From the NCBI GenBank assembly GCA_028023455.1, contig JAQFVV010012529.1:1426001-1490000 (forward strand): DNA of 64,000 nucleotides, written 5' to 3'. The notes beneath the pieces are model-generated. The model made no database searches, was not told the origin of the DNA, and saw only the letters and a list, made by a program, of their open reading frames with translations. A program made the translations under genes and the position numbers. This stretch comes from Epiperipatus broadwayi. Taxonomy: Eukaryota; Onychophora; Udeonychophora; Euonychophora; Peripatidae. Of the stretch, positions 23,330 to 35,640 are shown in pieces (position 1 is the stretch's first letter; the number at the start of each line of letters is the position of its first letter).

Positions 23330-25780
23330 ACACATAAAAATACTTTTTATTTTATGAATATCAAACTTTCTCTACTCAAACTTTGACAGCAATCACTTAA
23401 ATACTTTAATAATGATTATAATTAAATATTTACTAAACTGGAGATTATCTTTAGGCCAGATATAAAGTTTAAATCTTTTAGTTGAAAATATATTTTTAAT
23501 TAAATATAAATGTATATTGTACCGTTTATCAGTTCTTCAGGTTTATACATTTTAAATTACAAGTATTTGATGACCAAATTAAATCTTCTCTGATAGAATA
23601 TGTCAAAATTTTTGCGATGGTAATTATTTTTCCTGGTCACATAACCCAGCTTAGCGTAACTAAATTTTACTAATAGTTCGAGAAAGAAACAGTTTTTAAT
23701 TTGTTTATCAGGCTTCAAGATTCTATACGTGAATCCACTGGTTTTTCCCACAATGACAATTTGCTATACTCCGGAGGATTATATTTTTAGATACAGCATT
23801 GGAAATTTATTTGGCAAAACAATAATAGAATTTAACTAATAATATGCTAATAATAAATTTAAAGAGACAACATAGTCAATTATATTCATATGATTTATTA
23901 ATTCATAACTATAATAAATATTTTTAATAATAAAAAAATAAAATATAAGATCAAAATTAAGTGATTATTAAAAATTAATGTTCTTAGGATTCAGAATTTC
24001 AGTAATTTGATTCAACACAGTATTTGATAGTATTTATAGTTCACAAAGGTGATCACTTCTAGTACATAAAGTTTCTCAGCAGTAAGTTTTAATTGTTTAA
24101 TTACAGCACTGTAGATTACCATGCATGGTTTTTTTCCTTAGTGGAATCTGTTGAATGATCTTATTATAGCTGGTAGGTAGTCCGGGATTTTAAGATTCAG
24201 GTAGGTAATGAGCTTCACTCACGGCATTATTACAACTTCAGGAAGGAAGATAGAGTCGGAAACCAAACTCTTATCTACTCACACGTTACAATGGTTCAGT
24301 CCACTGGTGAGAATAACTTGACCCATTTTATATTCCCTCAAAAAAAAAAAACACAATAAGTTTATAGCAAACTGTTTTTAGAGGTCTCATATAATACCAG
24401 GCAAAAGAAAGCAAAAGATGTACACTCTCTGATGTTTTTGCTTTTTATACCCCCTCCCTGATTTTAGTCCGCCACACATATCCTGTTTACACCTTTTTAA
24501 TTTTGACCAATTTAATGTATTTTTGTTTCCAATGTCATCTTTTCCCCCTTCAGTGGTCTTCTTTAATTACAGTGAAAGAATGCTGTGATTTTAACTTTAA
24601 GTAATGTTAATTGTTTTACGATAAGAACTTATATTCTTATCTTAGCAAAAATCAAAAGTAACATTTTGTAATTCTCTTTTTTTTATTTCTTTAACTAAAA
24701 AAATATAACTTACATTGTCTAAAATAAATCAGATTGTATTTAAAAAAAATACTATTCTTTCTTTTTGCGAAATTAATAATTTTAATTCTAAATTGCCAAT
24801 GCCAGTTGTTCCACAAATATGGTACAATATATATATTAAAGAATTATGAATGATATGATAATTTTTATCCTAATAAATGATTATTAACGCATTGATCTAA
24901 AGTGGTGGTGTCAAAATTGTGAGTGCAGAAAGTTTTATATTTGTAAATCAAATTGTAATTAATCTATATATACTGATTTTAAAGATTATACCTGGACTAG
25001 GAGTGATATAATAATTTCTAACCTAATATAAATGATTAATAACAATCATTAATATATTTATGTAAAATGTATTATATCAAAAATATGAGTGCAGAAAGTT
25101 TGTCACTTTTAGATCAAAGTATAGTAATTTGATATTGATTATGTTGAATAATTAATAAAGACATATAGAAGATTGTGACAGATTAATTAAATAGTGCTGG
25201 TTCAACATGGAAATCAAATCATATAACTTTTATCAGATGTCTATTTTTTTTTTTTTTTTTCAGAAATGTACTTAGGATATGTATTCTTTGATTGGAAGTG
25301 CAATGATAAATCATTGTGTTAATACAAATTTATTTATTTTAAATTTATTTGAAGTTTATCAGTGTGGTCGCAAAGATTTATGTATTCATGGTGTTTGGGA
25401 GTCATTTTTATTACTGCCTGTTTAATGAAGAATGAGGGGCACCAAATGTTTGGTTTGTTAATTTCAAACTACCATTCTGTATATATGTAGCAATTTTTAA
25501 ATAGAAAAATTCTTGGAGATATAATATTGAGAATAATAAGAATTAAAATTCTTAATAAAGATTACCATTGTAAAATTTTTAGGAGATTTAATTATCTATT
25601 AAGCATAAATAGAAAAATTATTTTTTAAAAATTTGATTTATTTTTATAACCATTAATTTTTTTTTTTTTTTTGGGGGGGGGGGTTCATTTTTATGTGATT
25701 AGTATTCAGTTCATTAAGGATAAAATTTTATTGGGATTTTTTTATATGTGTTCATGATAATATTATACCCCAAAATTTAA
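23330..25780. other. AT-rich noncoding DNA
   Basis: Mostly AT-rich. A moderately complex patch at about 24120-24330 might be an old element. A poly-T run at 25241-25260 and a T then G run at about 25660-25683 are simple sequence. No gene was recognised. Confidence 0.55.
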
Positions 25781-25949
25781 TTCATCATCATCATCAATCA
25801 TTATCAATCCACTGCAGGATGAAGGTCTCTCCAAGTTCAATCCATCTTCTCTGATCTCTAGCATCTCTTTTTCACCTCACCCCTGCACACTTTCTTATTT
25901 CATCCATCCATCTCACATGTGGTATCTTTCTGAGTCTTTTACAATCTTT

Positions 25950-27374
25950 TGGAATCCAGTTTAAGATTTCAATTGTCCATAGATTATCATCTCTTCTAGT
26001 AATATATCAAGCCCAACTACACTTCAGTATTTTAATTTTTTCAATGAGGTCAGTAACACCTGTTTGTTCTCTTACCCATATATTGCATTTTCGATCTCTT
26101 CTTGTTGGTCTGAGGTCTCTGTATTGCTCTTCTATTAAGTATCCAAGTCTCAGATCCATAAGTAAGAACTGGTAAAACACATTTATTAAAAACCTTCCTT
26201 TTCAAACATATAGGCATATGTCCTTTTAGTATCAAGATATTTCTATGAAAAGCATTCCAAACAAGTTTAATTCTATTGTTAATTTCATCCATTATGTTTC
26301 CATCTGTATTAATAATCTGACCAAGGTATTTGTAACTGTTAACTTCTTCTAACTCATTATAATCAATCTTTATTTTCATATTTTGAGAAAATCCATTAAA
26401 CATTACTTTAGTCTTTTTAACATTTATCTTTAGTCCTACTTTCATCTGATAACTCTTGCAACATTCCCTGCAACTCGAGCATTATTTTCAAAAACAACTA
26501 CATCATCTGCAACATCTAAATGATTTAAATAATCTCCATTTATTTTCACTCTTTTAGCTTTCCATTTTAATGCACAAAGTACTTTTTGCAGCACTGCTGT
26601 AAAACGTTTTGGAGATATGGAGTCACCCTGTCTTACACCCTTCTCAATGTTGACTTTCCTAATATCATTATGTAATATAATTGTTGCTGTTACGTTTTTA
26701 TAAATATTCTTTAAAATATAACAATATCCTGGATCTATACCTTGATGATTCAATGCTTTAATCACTGAAGAAATGTTTATAGAATCAAATGCCTTTTCAT
26801 AATCTATAAATCCAAAGCATAATGGCAACTCATATTAATTTTCCCTTTCTATAATTTCTCTTAATACCTGGATATGATCTACTGTACTAAAACCACTTTG
26901 AAAAACAGCTTGTTCTCTTGGTTGGTGGAAATCCAATGTTCTCTGTAGACAAGCTGTAATTATCTTGGTAAAATTTTTGCATAAAACTGATAAATCTGTA
27001 ATTTCTAATATCTTCTTTATCATCTTTTTAAAATATTAATATTAATACTGCATTTTTCCAATCATCTGATACATCTTTATCATTTAGACATTTGGTATAT
27101 AACTTTTCTAAAAAAAATTATATTTCTTCACCTGCCTTTTTTAATATATCAATTATAATTCCATCATTACTTGGAGCTTTTCCTTTTTTCATAAATTTAG
27201 TTGCATGTCTTACTTCATTTAAAATTCTGGGCAATTTGGAAGATATAATAGATATAGGAGGTACTTCTTTCTTAATACTATATAATTCCTGATAGAAGTT
27301 TTCTACCCATTTCATGATATCATCTGTCTTTTTAGTAATAATTCCATCTTTTTTTCTTATTGCAGATATAAATT
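25950..27374 (-). pseudogene. RTE LINE reverse transcriptase remnant (copy 2)
   Basis: Three open pieces on the minus strand preserve an RT of the RTE group. One piece has GFIDYEKAFDSI (motif A) and EKGVRQGDSISPKRF (motif B). The block aligned with motif C reads DVADDVVVFEN, so the two Asp survive. The C-terminal piece (26050-26445) ends in the segment that in intact RTEs continues towards a conserved Arg/Trp-rich tail. Frameshifts near 26440 and 26830 separate the pieces. The upstream piece (27118-27495) has the linker motif GKAPSNDGI, usual just before RT. Confidence 0.8.
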
Positions 27375-27639
27375 GGCTGCGAACTGAGCAAGGCAAAATC
27401 CTAGTGTCCATTCCATACATTCTTGTCATTGCAGCTGTTATTAGTATGTGATTATTCATATAGTATATGGACATAGATAGGCTGCTCACCAACATTTATT
27501 GGCTTTTTACCTCAGAGTTTAAGATCAAGAAATACCCTGGTCTTTCTTCTCAGTTGCCTGATAGGGCAGAATGAATGTGTGAAAATGATAAATATTTTTC
27601 TAATAAATATATACAATCATGACAGACAAAAATAAATCA

Positions 27640-28260
27640 TGGCTCTTATTCCCAGGAGACTGTAAAGTGTGGTTAAAGGCTGAGGGTGCTAAGATTTATC
27701 TGATTGTGAACCCAGGTTGCCATTTGATGATGACTTTTTATTTAGGTACTTACAAGTGCAGATCACTTTCAAGTGAAGGAAAATTGCAAGAATTAGAAGA
27801 AGCACTATCTTATATTAAATGGGACATTATTGGACTTTGTGAAGTTAGAAGAAAAGGTGAAGAGACAATTGATTTAATAAGTGGACATGTACTCTACTAT
27901 AAAGGTTTGGAAATACAAGTGGAGTAGGATTCATTATAAATAAAAAGTGGAAAAATAATATTGTGGAAATTGATGGTATATCGGACAGAATGGCGAGATT
28001 AGTTATACAACTTAATAGCAGACACCAAATGCAGATAATTCAGGTTTATGCCCCAACAAGTTCTCATAGTGATGAAATAGTAGAAGATTTTTATATAGAT
28101 GTACAAAAGGCTTTGATCAGAGTAAACAACATTTTAAAATTGTTTTGGGAGATTTTAATGCTAGAATTGGTAAAGAAATGAAAGATGAAAGTGCTGTAGT
28201 TAATTTTGGTTATGGTAATAGAAATGAGAGAGGACATAGACCTGTGAAATTGCTAGTAGA
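27640..28260 (+). pseudogene. RTE LINE endonuclease remnant (inverted part of copy 2)
   Basis: The plus strand encodes an AP-endonuclease-like domain in pieces: WDIIGLCEVRRKGE (metal-binding Glu region), then IVEIDGISDRMARLVIQL, IIQVYAPTSSH and, in a shifted frame, a GDFNARIG block. This is the nuclease that nicks target DNA in non-LTR retrotransposons. Frame breaks at about 27925 and 28110. Its orientation is opposite to the RT part because of the 5' inversion. Confidence 0.8.
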
Positions 28261-28280
28261 GATAGGAAATATCTGCATTT

Positions 28281-29840
28281 AAAATAATTTTTTTAAAATA
28301 TCTAAGTGTTTTTATCCTATTTAAAAGAACCACCGCATATATACATGTAAACATTACACTGCCTTTCCTCCTCTTTTCATGCTATCTCTGATATTATATA
28401 AATGATTTTATTTCCAGTTTACTTACTTAAAAATATTATCTTTAATAGAGTATAATGCTTTGCCTCTGAGATCCAACCCACATAGCAAGGAGAAATGAGA
28501 ATCCAGCTTGTCTCCATTATCTTCTGAAGTACAGTAATTGTAAAAGCTGATGTAACTCGGACCTCTTTATTAATATTTAGATCAAATTTAAATAGCATAA
28601 CAATAATTTGTTCCAAATACTTCTTGTTTGTTTGAAAACCCATTCAAAATCTCATGTATAAAATTATTCATGTTTTCTATTAACACTTATCTTCCTTCAG
28701 CAATAAAATATTTATACTATTATTTCATTTTGTGTGTGTGTGTTTTTCCATTATTAATAACTATGATTTTATTATATATATATATAGTTCAATATTTTTA
28801 ATTTTCATACATTGTTTATTAATGTAATTTTTATATTTCATTAGGACTACTAAACTAGATCAACTTTAAATAACATGACTGATAGAAGTCTTTTATTCCA
28901 TTAACACCAACTTGTTAAAAATAGTATTTGTTTTACAAATCCATTAGTTACTTTTAATTTAGAACCTCTTACGCATAATTTTATGTTTTCTATTAACAAA
29001 AATAGCTTTTCTTGTTTTCGTTCAATAATAAAATATTTACACTACTTTATTATTTAATTTTTTAACACTTATTAGTAACTAAGTTGTATTATATATATTA
29101 TATTTTATCATATAATTTGACAATTAGGGATTCAGTCAGAATTTATTTAAGAGTAGAAATATTAAATTTATACTTAGATTGTTTAGAAGCCATTAAAATG
29201 TCTTACACTTTATTTTGTTTATTCATAAATTATGTTAGGTTTCTATAAAAAAAAAAAAAATCAAATACTTGGTTTGTTTTATTAAATACATTTTTTTAAT
29301 ATTTTAATGTAGTGCAATCATGTAGGGATTTTGTTACAATCAAGAGAATTGCATTGAGACATATTATTATTATGAAATTTGTTAAGAATTAAATATTTTG
29401 GTGTGCAATATGTTTTTTAAAAATTGTGTTTTTTACTCATTCTATTTTATTGAGATTTTGCACAAAATGTGGATTATGGATTAATTGTGAGTTTTTAGCT
29501 AGAGAACAAACCCAAGTCCACATTTAAGGAAAAGCTGTTAGCAAAACATTTGAAACATTCATGCAACAAAATAAAAAAAAAGATAATATTATCAAAAATA
29601 TTTTGCTTAAGACCGCAGTGAAATCAATACTAGGATTCTACATTCCAGAGTCTGTCACTGTACCACTATTCTAAACTGAATAAAGATATATATGAGCATC
29701 TTTAAAATACTATTGATAAAGAGAATTTCATCACATGCAGAATTACTGTAATTATTAGGCAATATTTTTAAAACAAGTTTTATTTTTAAATAAATTATTA
29801 ATAGTAATATGTTACTTTTTATATAAATTATGATATCTAA
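28281..29840. other. AT-rich DNA with diverged local duplications
   Basis: Two similar blocks begin near 28673 and 28983 (both with GTTTTCTATTAACA, then AATAAAATATTTA), about 310 bp apart. They look like an old tandem duplication. Nothing coding was recognised. Confidence 0.4.
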
Positions 29841-29841
29841 A

Positions 29842-30300
29842 TAAAAGTGATTGGGAAATCTAAATATTTTCATTTACACATAAATTTTATTAATTATAAT
29901 GACAAAAGGATGTTGGCCTGTTTGATTTAGTGCAATAGTAGAGTATATACAAAATATATTTTGAGGCTTGAGCAATTATCACAAATCTAAGATAAAGAAG
30001 TATTTTTTTTATATTTAAATAAAAAATATTTACAATAATAAAGTGCTTAAAATAATAAAGTGATTCAGAAATCTAAACATTTATGCACAAGTTTTATTAA
30101 TTATCACGACAAAATGGCATGAGCCTGTTCAGTTTAGCAATGTAATATATTTTCAGCCCAAAATTTGAGTCTTGAGCAATTGTCACAATGAGTCTATTTA
30201 AATAAAAATATTTACACTCACAATTTACTTGTAACAATGAAGTGATTTAAAAATATAAAAATGTTTAATTACATATAAATTTTATTAATTATCTTGGCAT
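29842..30300. repeat. Diverged tandem repeat, ~180-215-bp period
   Basis: Three units begin near 29844, 30057 and 30240. Each starts with AAGTGATT and continues through TTTTATTAATTAT followed by a purine-rich block. The spacings are 213 and 183 bp, so the array is old and indel-rich. Confidence 0.6.
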
Positions 30301-32138
30301 TTTGGTGCCCCTGTAATATAGTGTCTCTGTGCCCCACACAACTTTCACACATGCATGCTGTGGCTATGTCAACCTTAATGTGAATATTCAACTCATTTTT
30401 TGCCTCTTTTTGTCAATATTTTGTATTTTTATTTTTTGACATTTCAATTGGCTAGCAGATTTTTTTCAGAATTAAATTTGACAATACATATTATATCAAT
30501 ATAATGATTAATATTTTAGAAGGTGGCCAAGTGATGTTCAAGAATGCATTCAATTGACCAAAGTGCAATTTTTTTTTAGTTGATAATTGATCTATGAACT
30601 TTTAACTCTTGGTTCAATATTACTCCCATCATTTCATGCAGTCAACCCCTCAAGTAGCATGTTTATATTTTCAAAATCAGACTCCATTTTAAGATGAACT
30701 GATTAATTAGAAAACGAAAACTGTTCCTGCTTATTATATCATTTTTTCTGTTTAAAACTGTATTGGGGTAATTAAACAATAGGATACTATGAGCAAATGA
30801 TAATATTTCATCATCATTAGTAATAATTTGTTATAATATCTCAAATTTATATACATATATTAAAAATATATATTTTTTTAATATTCTTTTTTGTGTGTGA
30901 TATTATATTACAGTTAATGTGTTACCCATGTGTACATACATCATTTATTTACTATATAATTAAAATTTGTTTTGTTTTTGATTTTCTACATACATAATAA
31001 TTTTATAAGTATTTTTTATATTTCTATGAGTATACCACAGTTTAATAATCAACTGAATGTAAATTAATAAAAGTAAGTTTTTAATTAATTTATTCTCAAA
31101 AATAAACTATTTGATAAATATCAGTTATGAGAAATAATACAGCTGTTCTATTAAGCTAAACTACTAATTGTTTTTATTGTTATTAACACATTTTTATATA
31201 AAAATATATATTTATAACGTATAATATAAATAAAAGGCAGAAATTTTCTTCAATTAATTGATGTAAAAATATGATTTTCCATTGTATGTAATCCTGAACT
31301 AATTAATAAAAGATCAATGATTGTATGTGCAAGTGAAATGCAATTAATTTTTTAATAACCTAAGAAATGATAAGCCTAATAAATGTTAAGAAAATGTACA
31401 CTGCTTTTTTTATTAAGAAAATGAAAAATAATTTTTATTTAGATTAGTTGAAATCTTCTAAAGGAATATTTTGAGGAAAACAAATAATAACAATAGTTTT
31501 ACGAAATTTTGGTATGCATAATATTGAAGTTCCATACATTATTTAAAAATGAAAAGTACACTCTTTAAAGATTGTTTGTTAACTGAAAGTATATGGAAAG
31601 AAATGCATTAGTATAATATACAAAATATAATATTAATACGTTCAATGGGCACAAATAGAAATTTCTAATGCAACAATTTAAAATAGGATTTGGAAATAGA
31701 GAAAATGTATGAAAAAATGAGAAAGTGAATATAATTGCAGCAATTAAAGAAAAAGAACCAATTCAAAGTTGCTATGTAAAATGACCCAGTCTTGTAAGTT
31801 TAAGAAAAATTATGATAGAAATTGAGAATTATTGAACATGCATTTGTCTTATAGCTGATTTTTTAAAATCATATCCATATGTTCAAGAAATCAAATGAGG
31901 TTCAGGTTCAAACTGGTAGCCAGAACACAATAACTCCAATCACTTAGCCAACCTGAATTAATTGAAACGTTTTAATTCTTAAGCCAGACATTTTCCTATT
32001 GACTGATAATATCTTGACTAATGATACTTATTTTATTACAAATCAACTGATACCCTATGAAATAATTTATACCCATAATTATGATTATAAGCATTATTTT
32101 AAACTTGTAATCACTAATTAAATTTTGTTGTTATCTAG
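30300..32138. other. AT-rich noncoding DNA (probable intron)
   Basis: No exon was seen. It lies directly upstream of the acyl-CoA synthetase exon and is inferred to be intron. The patch at 30295-30380 is less AT-rich but unassigned. Confidence 0.5.
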
Positions 32139-32245
32139 ATGAATTGCTTCATCAACTTGAAGATAGTCATGCTCAATTTATTGTTACATCACCAGCATTT
32201 AGTGAAAAGGCATTGCAAGCAGCTTATCGAGCAGCAAATATTAAG
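32139..32245 (+). CDS. Exon of a 4-coumarate-CoA-ligase-like acyl-CoA synthetase
   Basis: A 107-bp exon bounded by an acceptor (TTGTTGTTATCTAG, ending 32138) and a donor (AAG|GTAATT). Two bases complete a split codon, then 35 codons follow and the exon ends in phase 0. The peptide has ELLHQLEDSHAQFIVTSP followed by a run with KALQAA and ending NIK. This matches the stretch of ANL-superfamily adenylating enzymes (4CL, firefly luciferase and related acyl-CoA synthetases) just after the NP-x-Y-T motif, before the ATP-binding P-loop. Such enzymes activate carboxylates with ATP and load CoA, often in peroxisomes or cytosol. No flanking exon could be identified in the window, so introns must be long, or this could be an isolated pseudo-exon. 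The frame is clean and both splice signals are good. Confidence 0.72.
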
Positions 32246-33825
32246 GTAATTCACCATGTCCTTTTAAATATACATTCAGCAACAGACATATTTTTTGGGG
32301 ATGTAAATGACATTTTTACTTCTGAGTTGATAAGCAAATAAATTGATAATAATAATTAAAAAATAGCTAATAGATTGGTAAAAGAGGCAGTGTTAAGTAA
32401 ATGGATGATATATATATATAATTATAAGTTAAGTGTAATTTCAAAAGTGACACACTTTTTGATACCTATTAAGACTAGTATTAAATCTGACTTTATTTAT
32501 ATAGATTTTTATCAACAAATATAATGTTGTATGTAATTGATTAATAATATTTCAAGAACTGCTTATTTACAGCCTTTGCTAAAATATTAATATATAATTA
32601 TTGCCTCCATTTACATATGTAATATTCTAATTTTAGCATCAATGTTTATATTTTTGTTGTGATAGTTAGCCAATTGATTTCAATATTGTGCATCATATTC
32701 ATAACAAAGATTTTTAATATAATGCACTGCTTTGTAAATGTATTTATTTTTCAATACAAATATAAAAATTATGCTAAATTTAAGATATAAAATTAATAAT
32801 ATAAATGTATGAGTATGTCAGCTAACCATATTTTTAATAGAATCTTATTTAGAGAGAAGACTTAATTGATTAGGCTAAAACTTCTTATAAATCGTTATAG
32901 CATATTTTATTAGAGATACAGGAAAAAAGTTCAGAGATTGTTAGTTTTAATGCATTCTGAATTAGGATTTCTAATTTTTATAAAATTATGTTTTGTTAGT
33001 GAAATTAGTGCAATCACTTCCTGTCTTATGTCTATTACTAGGATGATGTTTATTAACAAAGATGCGTATAATGATAATTTTACATTTAAATATCCCTATC
33101 TTAACTTAATGACAGAATTTATCAATTCACCATTTAGCTGTACTTAACTCTTAGAAGCTTTTCAATTTCATGACTTTAGCAAATGAAATATATTAATAAA
33201 TTAAAAATTTGGAAAAACTTTTTTTAAAGATAGAGAAGACTTAAGTGCCATTGCACTTTTTGAAAAGAAATTAACTTTTTAAGTAAAAAGATATAGGTTT
33301 TTTTTTCAATATACTGATGAAACTTTTCTTCTAATAATGCCTCATTTAGTAATGATTTAATAATTTTATAGATATCAATAAAATTAAATCTCCAAAATAT
33401 ATTATTGTTTTAATATTTTGTTTTTCATTTCAAACTGACTATTTCATTTTGGAGCTTCATGGCATCCTTCCAAATGACCTTGTAAGATTAAAAAGTAACA
33501 ACAAACAACAAAGAAAAATCTTGTTAGAAAGAGTAGTAAGATTGTTGAACAAAGTAAAATGACTAAAATACTTAATATATTTCAACATGAACATGATGTT
33601 CATAACATAATTATTGGTCACTAATTTATTTATTTTTTCATTTAAGATTACTCATTATATTGACAAATTTATTGACAAATCTTCTTAATTAAGGTTTTGA
33701 TAATCTAAATAACTGAGAGTAAGAATCATCACTTATCTTGAGATGAAGCCCACATCGTTATTGCCAACTCCTAATATAGAACTTGTTGTTAAATTAATAG
33801 ATACATTTCATCTTATAGTCTTTGC
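32246..33825. other. AT-rich noncoding DNA (probable intron)
   Basis: Follows the donor at 32246. No further exon of the acyl-CoA synthetase was recognised. The frame at 32938-33147 has no supporting motif. Confidence 0.5.
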
Positions 33826-33829
33826 TATT

Positions 33830-35640
33830 ATAACGATCCAAACGAAGTGGGAGATCGCACCGCACCGCACTACCAAGGGCGCCATCTAGGCATTTGAGCC
33901 TAGAAAAATTTATAAAGTAGGCAGATACGCGCTGTTAGGATTCCACTTTATTTACATATTTAGATCGTTAGCCCATTGTCACTAGCTCAGTGGAGACGCA
34001 GAGATAATAAAATATATAACCTTGGATATAAATATAAAAAAATAATAAAAGCCACTGCCAGAAATTAACACATAAAAATATTTATTTATGCACATATAAA
34101 ATAATATTTAAATCCGAGGAATAAGTTTAACATTTAGATTTTTATCTTAATTTTTAATTTTACATTTAAAATAGCTTGCTATAATGTTTAATATTTTATT
34201 TAGAGGGTCGAGTATGAATGGACTACATAGGTCTGCATTTGAAAGGAAAATATTCTTCCCTGATTTAACCCTAGGCAACAAATTTCGCAATCAACTGGCG
34301 CCAATCCATCTGATACATTCATGTATTCAATGTAGCATGATACGACAACACAAAATACTATATTGTCAGGAATGTACATCTGAACAATAAGTAGAAATAG
34401 AGAAGACATTGACTCTCCACCCACAGGAATGTGACATCTGTGGGCAAGTAGATCAATAAACTAAAAACTCCATAGGAATGGACTGCGATCTTCTGCCGAC
34501 TTACAAACCCATCCATAGGCAAACAGAGGGTGTGTGGCGTATATCTATAATCCTGCCCGTAGCGGATCTCATACTACATCTACTAATTACACAAATATAT
34601 CCAATCCATTGAACCAATTCAACTACGAAATGAATAACCTAAGATTACCCTCCCTTAATACAACTTTACAAAACTATATAGCCATTCGCGCCCGACTTAA
34701 TTTTAACATTTATATACGTTCGCACAGATTTATTTAAAAATGTTGGGTATAGATCGATTACACAGATTCCACGGTCACAAACATTTCAAAATAAACATAA
34801 ACGATCAAAATACAAAATTATTGATACCGACAATCGCAGAGGGAAACTTATAAGTAACCCAATAGTATTCACCATAAGATACTTGCGTTGTCACCAATAA
34901 CTTAAAAGACATCCGAATAAATACATTTTAGATACTCACCGTAAGGTATCATTATTTATCGAATGTCTATATATTTTGATCAAATATGAAAACCAAAATC
35001 TAATTAACCGCAAACGAATCCATGCAAGCGTCTATAGACAACTTAAATGTAATGCATTTAATAATTTCTACAATAAAATATTACTATACATAAAAATATT
35101 AAAAGGGAAATGATTCTTTTCACAATCGGGAAAGATATAAAATTAACCATTATTAATTTGATTTAAACTTACAAAAAGTCAGATAAGAGTCCATTTTAAA
35201 TAAGTCGGCTTGTTTATTAATTTGTTCAACTTGACCAAAGTTCTTGATTGACTTTAAGAATTGTTCATTTCCTATAGCTTACGGTAGCAGAACTCCCGGT
35301 TCCTGGTGTCAATGTCCATGGAGTCTTTAATTGAAAGATCGATCTAATGTTCAGGAGGTGGCATTTGCTGGTTCATGGTATCAGTCCTTCCATTTCAGAG
35401 ATAAGTGAGAGAGAACGATAAAGCGCGTCTTTATCGCTCGTCTCACCCAACCAAGTTGAAAAAGCTTCTTGAACTCAATATTTTTTTCTTTTTATATCAT
35501 CCACAAGGATTCACTGAACAAAACGTCACTGCTCTGTTTTTTCGCCATGGTCCGAACCAAGGCTTAGTGCTTCCATTGGTCAAGCTAAAATTTCTTTCTT
35601 CTCTTATCTAACTTTTCATCTGACTTCTTAATTACACAGC
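33830..35640. mobile_element. Unclassified composition-shifted island, probable element
   Basis: About 1.8 kb with more G+C and CpG than its flanks, beginning near a CpG-rich block (GCACCGCACCGCACTACC at 33858) and ending near 35610. The plus strand at 34184-34460 encodes a Cys-rich tract (CIQCSMIRQHKILYCQEC, then ECDICGQV after an in-frame stop) that looks like a decayed zinc-binding domain. A broken basic coding stretch continues at 34740-35110. 35416-35437 forms a hairpin (CGATAAAG/CTTTATCG). No RT, transposase or LTR pair was recognised, so the class is unknown. A retroelement or DNA-virus-like insertion remains possible. Confidence 0.4.

Larger units (their letters stand above)
25785..28280 (-). 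mobile_element. RTE-type LINE copy 2 with 5' inversion
   Basis: The 3' part (25785-27374) reads on the minus strand: ATC-rich 3' tail, RT C-terminus (CLKRKVFNKCVLPVLTYGSE), RT core, and N-terminal RT/linker. The 5' part (27375-28280) is in the opposite orientation. It carries the 5' UTR, matching the reverse complement of about 39860-40264 in copy 3, followed by the endonuclease domain. The junction at 27374/27375 joins the RNA 5' end to an internal linker position. This is the layout produced by twin priming during target-primed reverse transcription. The copy has multiple stops and frameshifts and could not be active. Confidence 0.85.

Noticed and set aside
25240-25262. Poly-T as a minus-strand retroposed poly(A) tail
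   Set aside because: No recognisable retrocopy or target duplication adjoins it. Such runs are common throughout the window.
27619-27927. Host endonuclease gene
   Set aside because: It is the endonuclease part of a LINE, matched by the minus-strand copy at 39200-39870.
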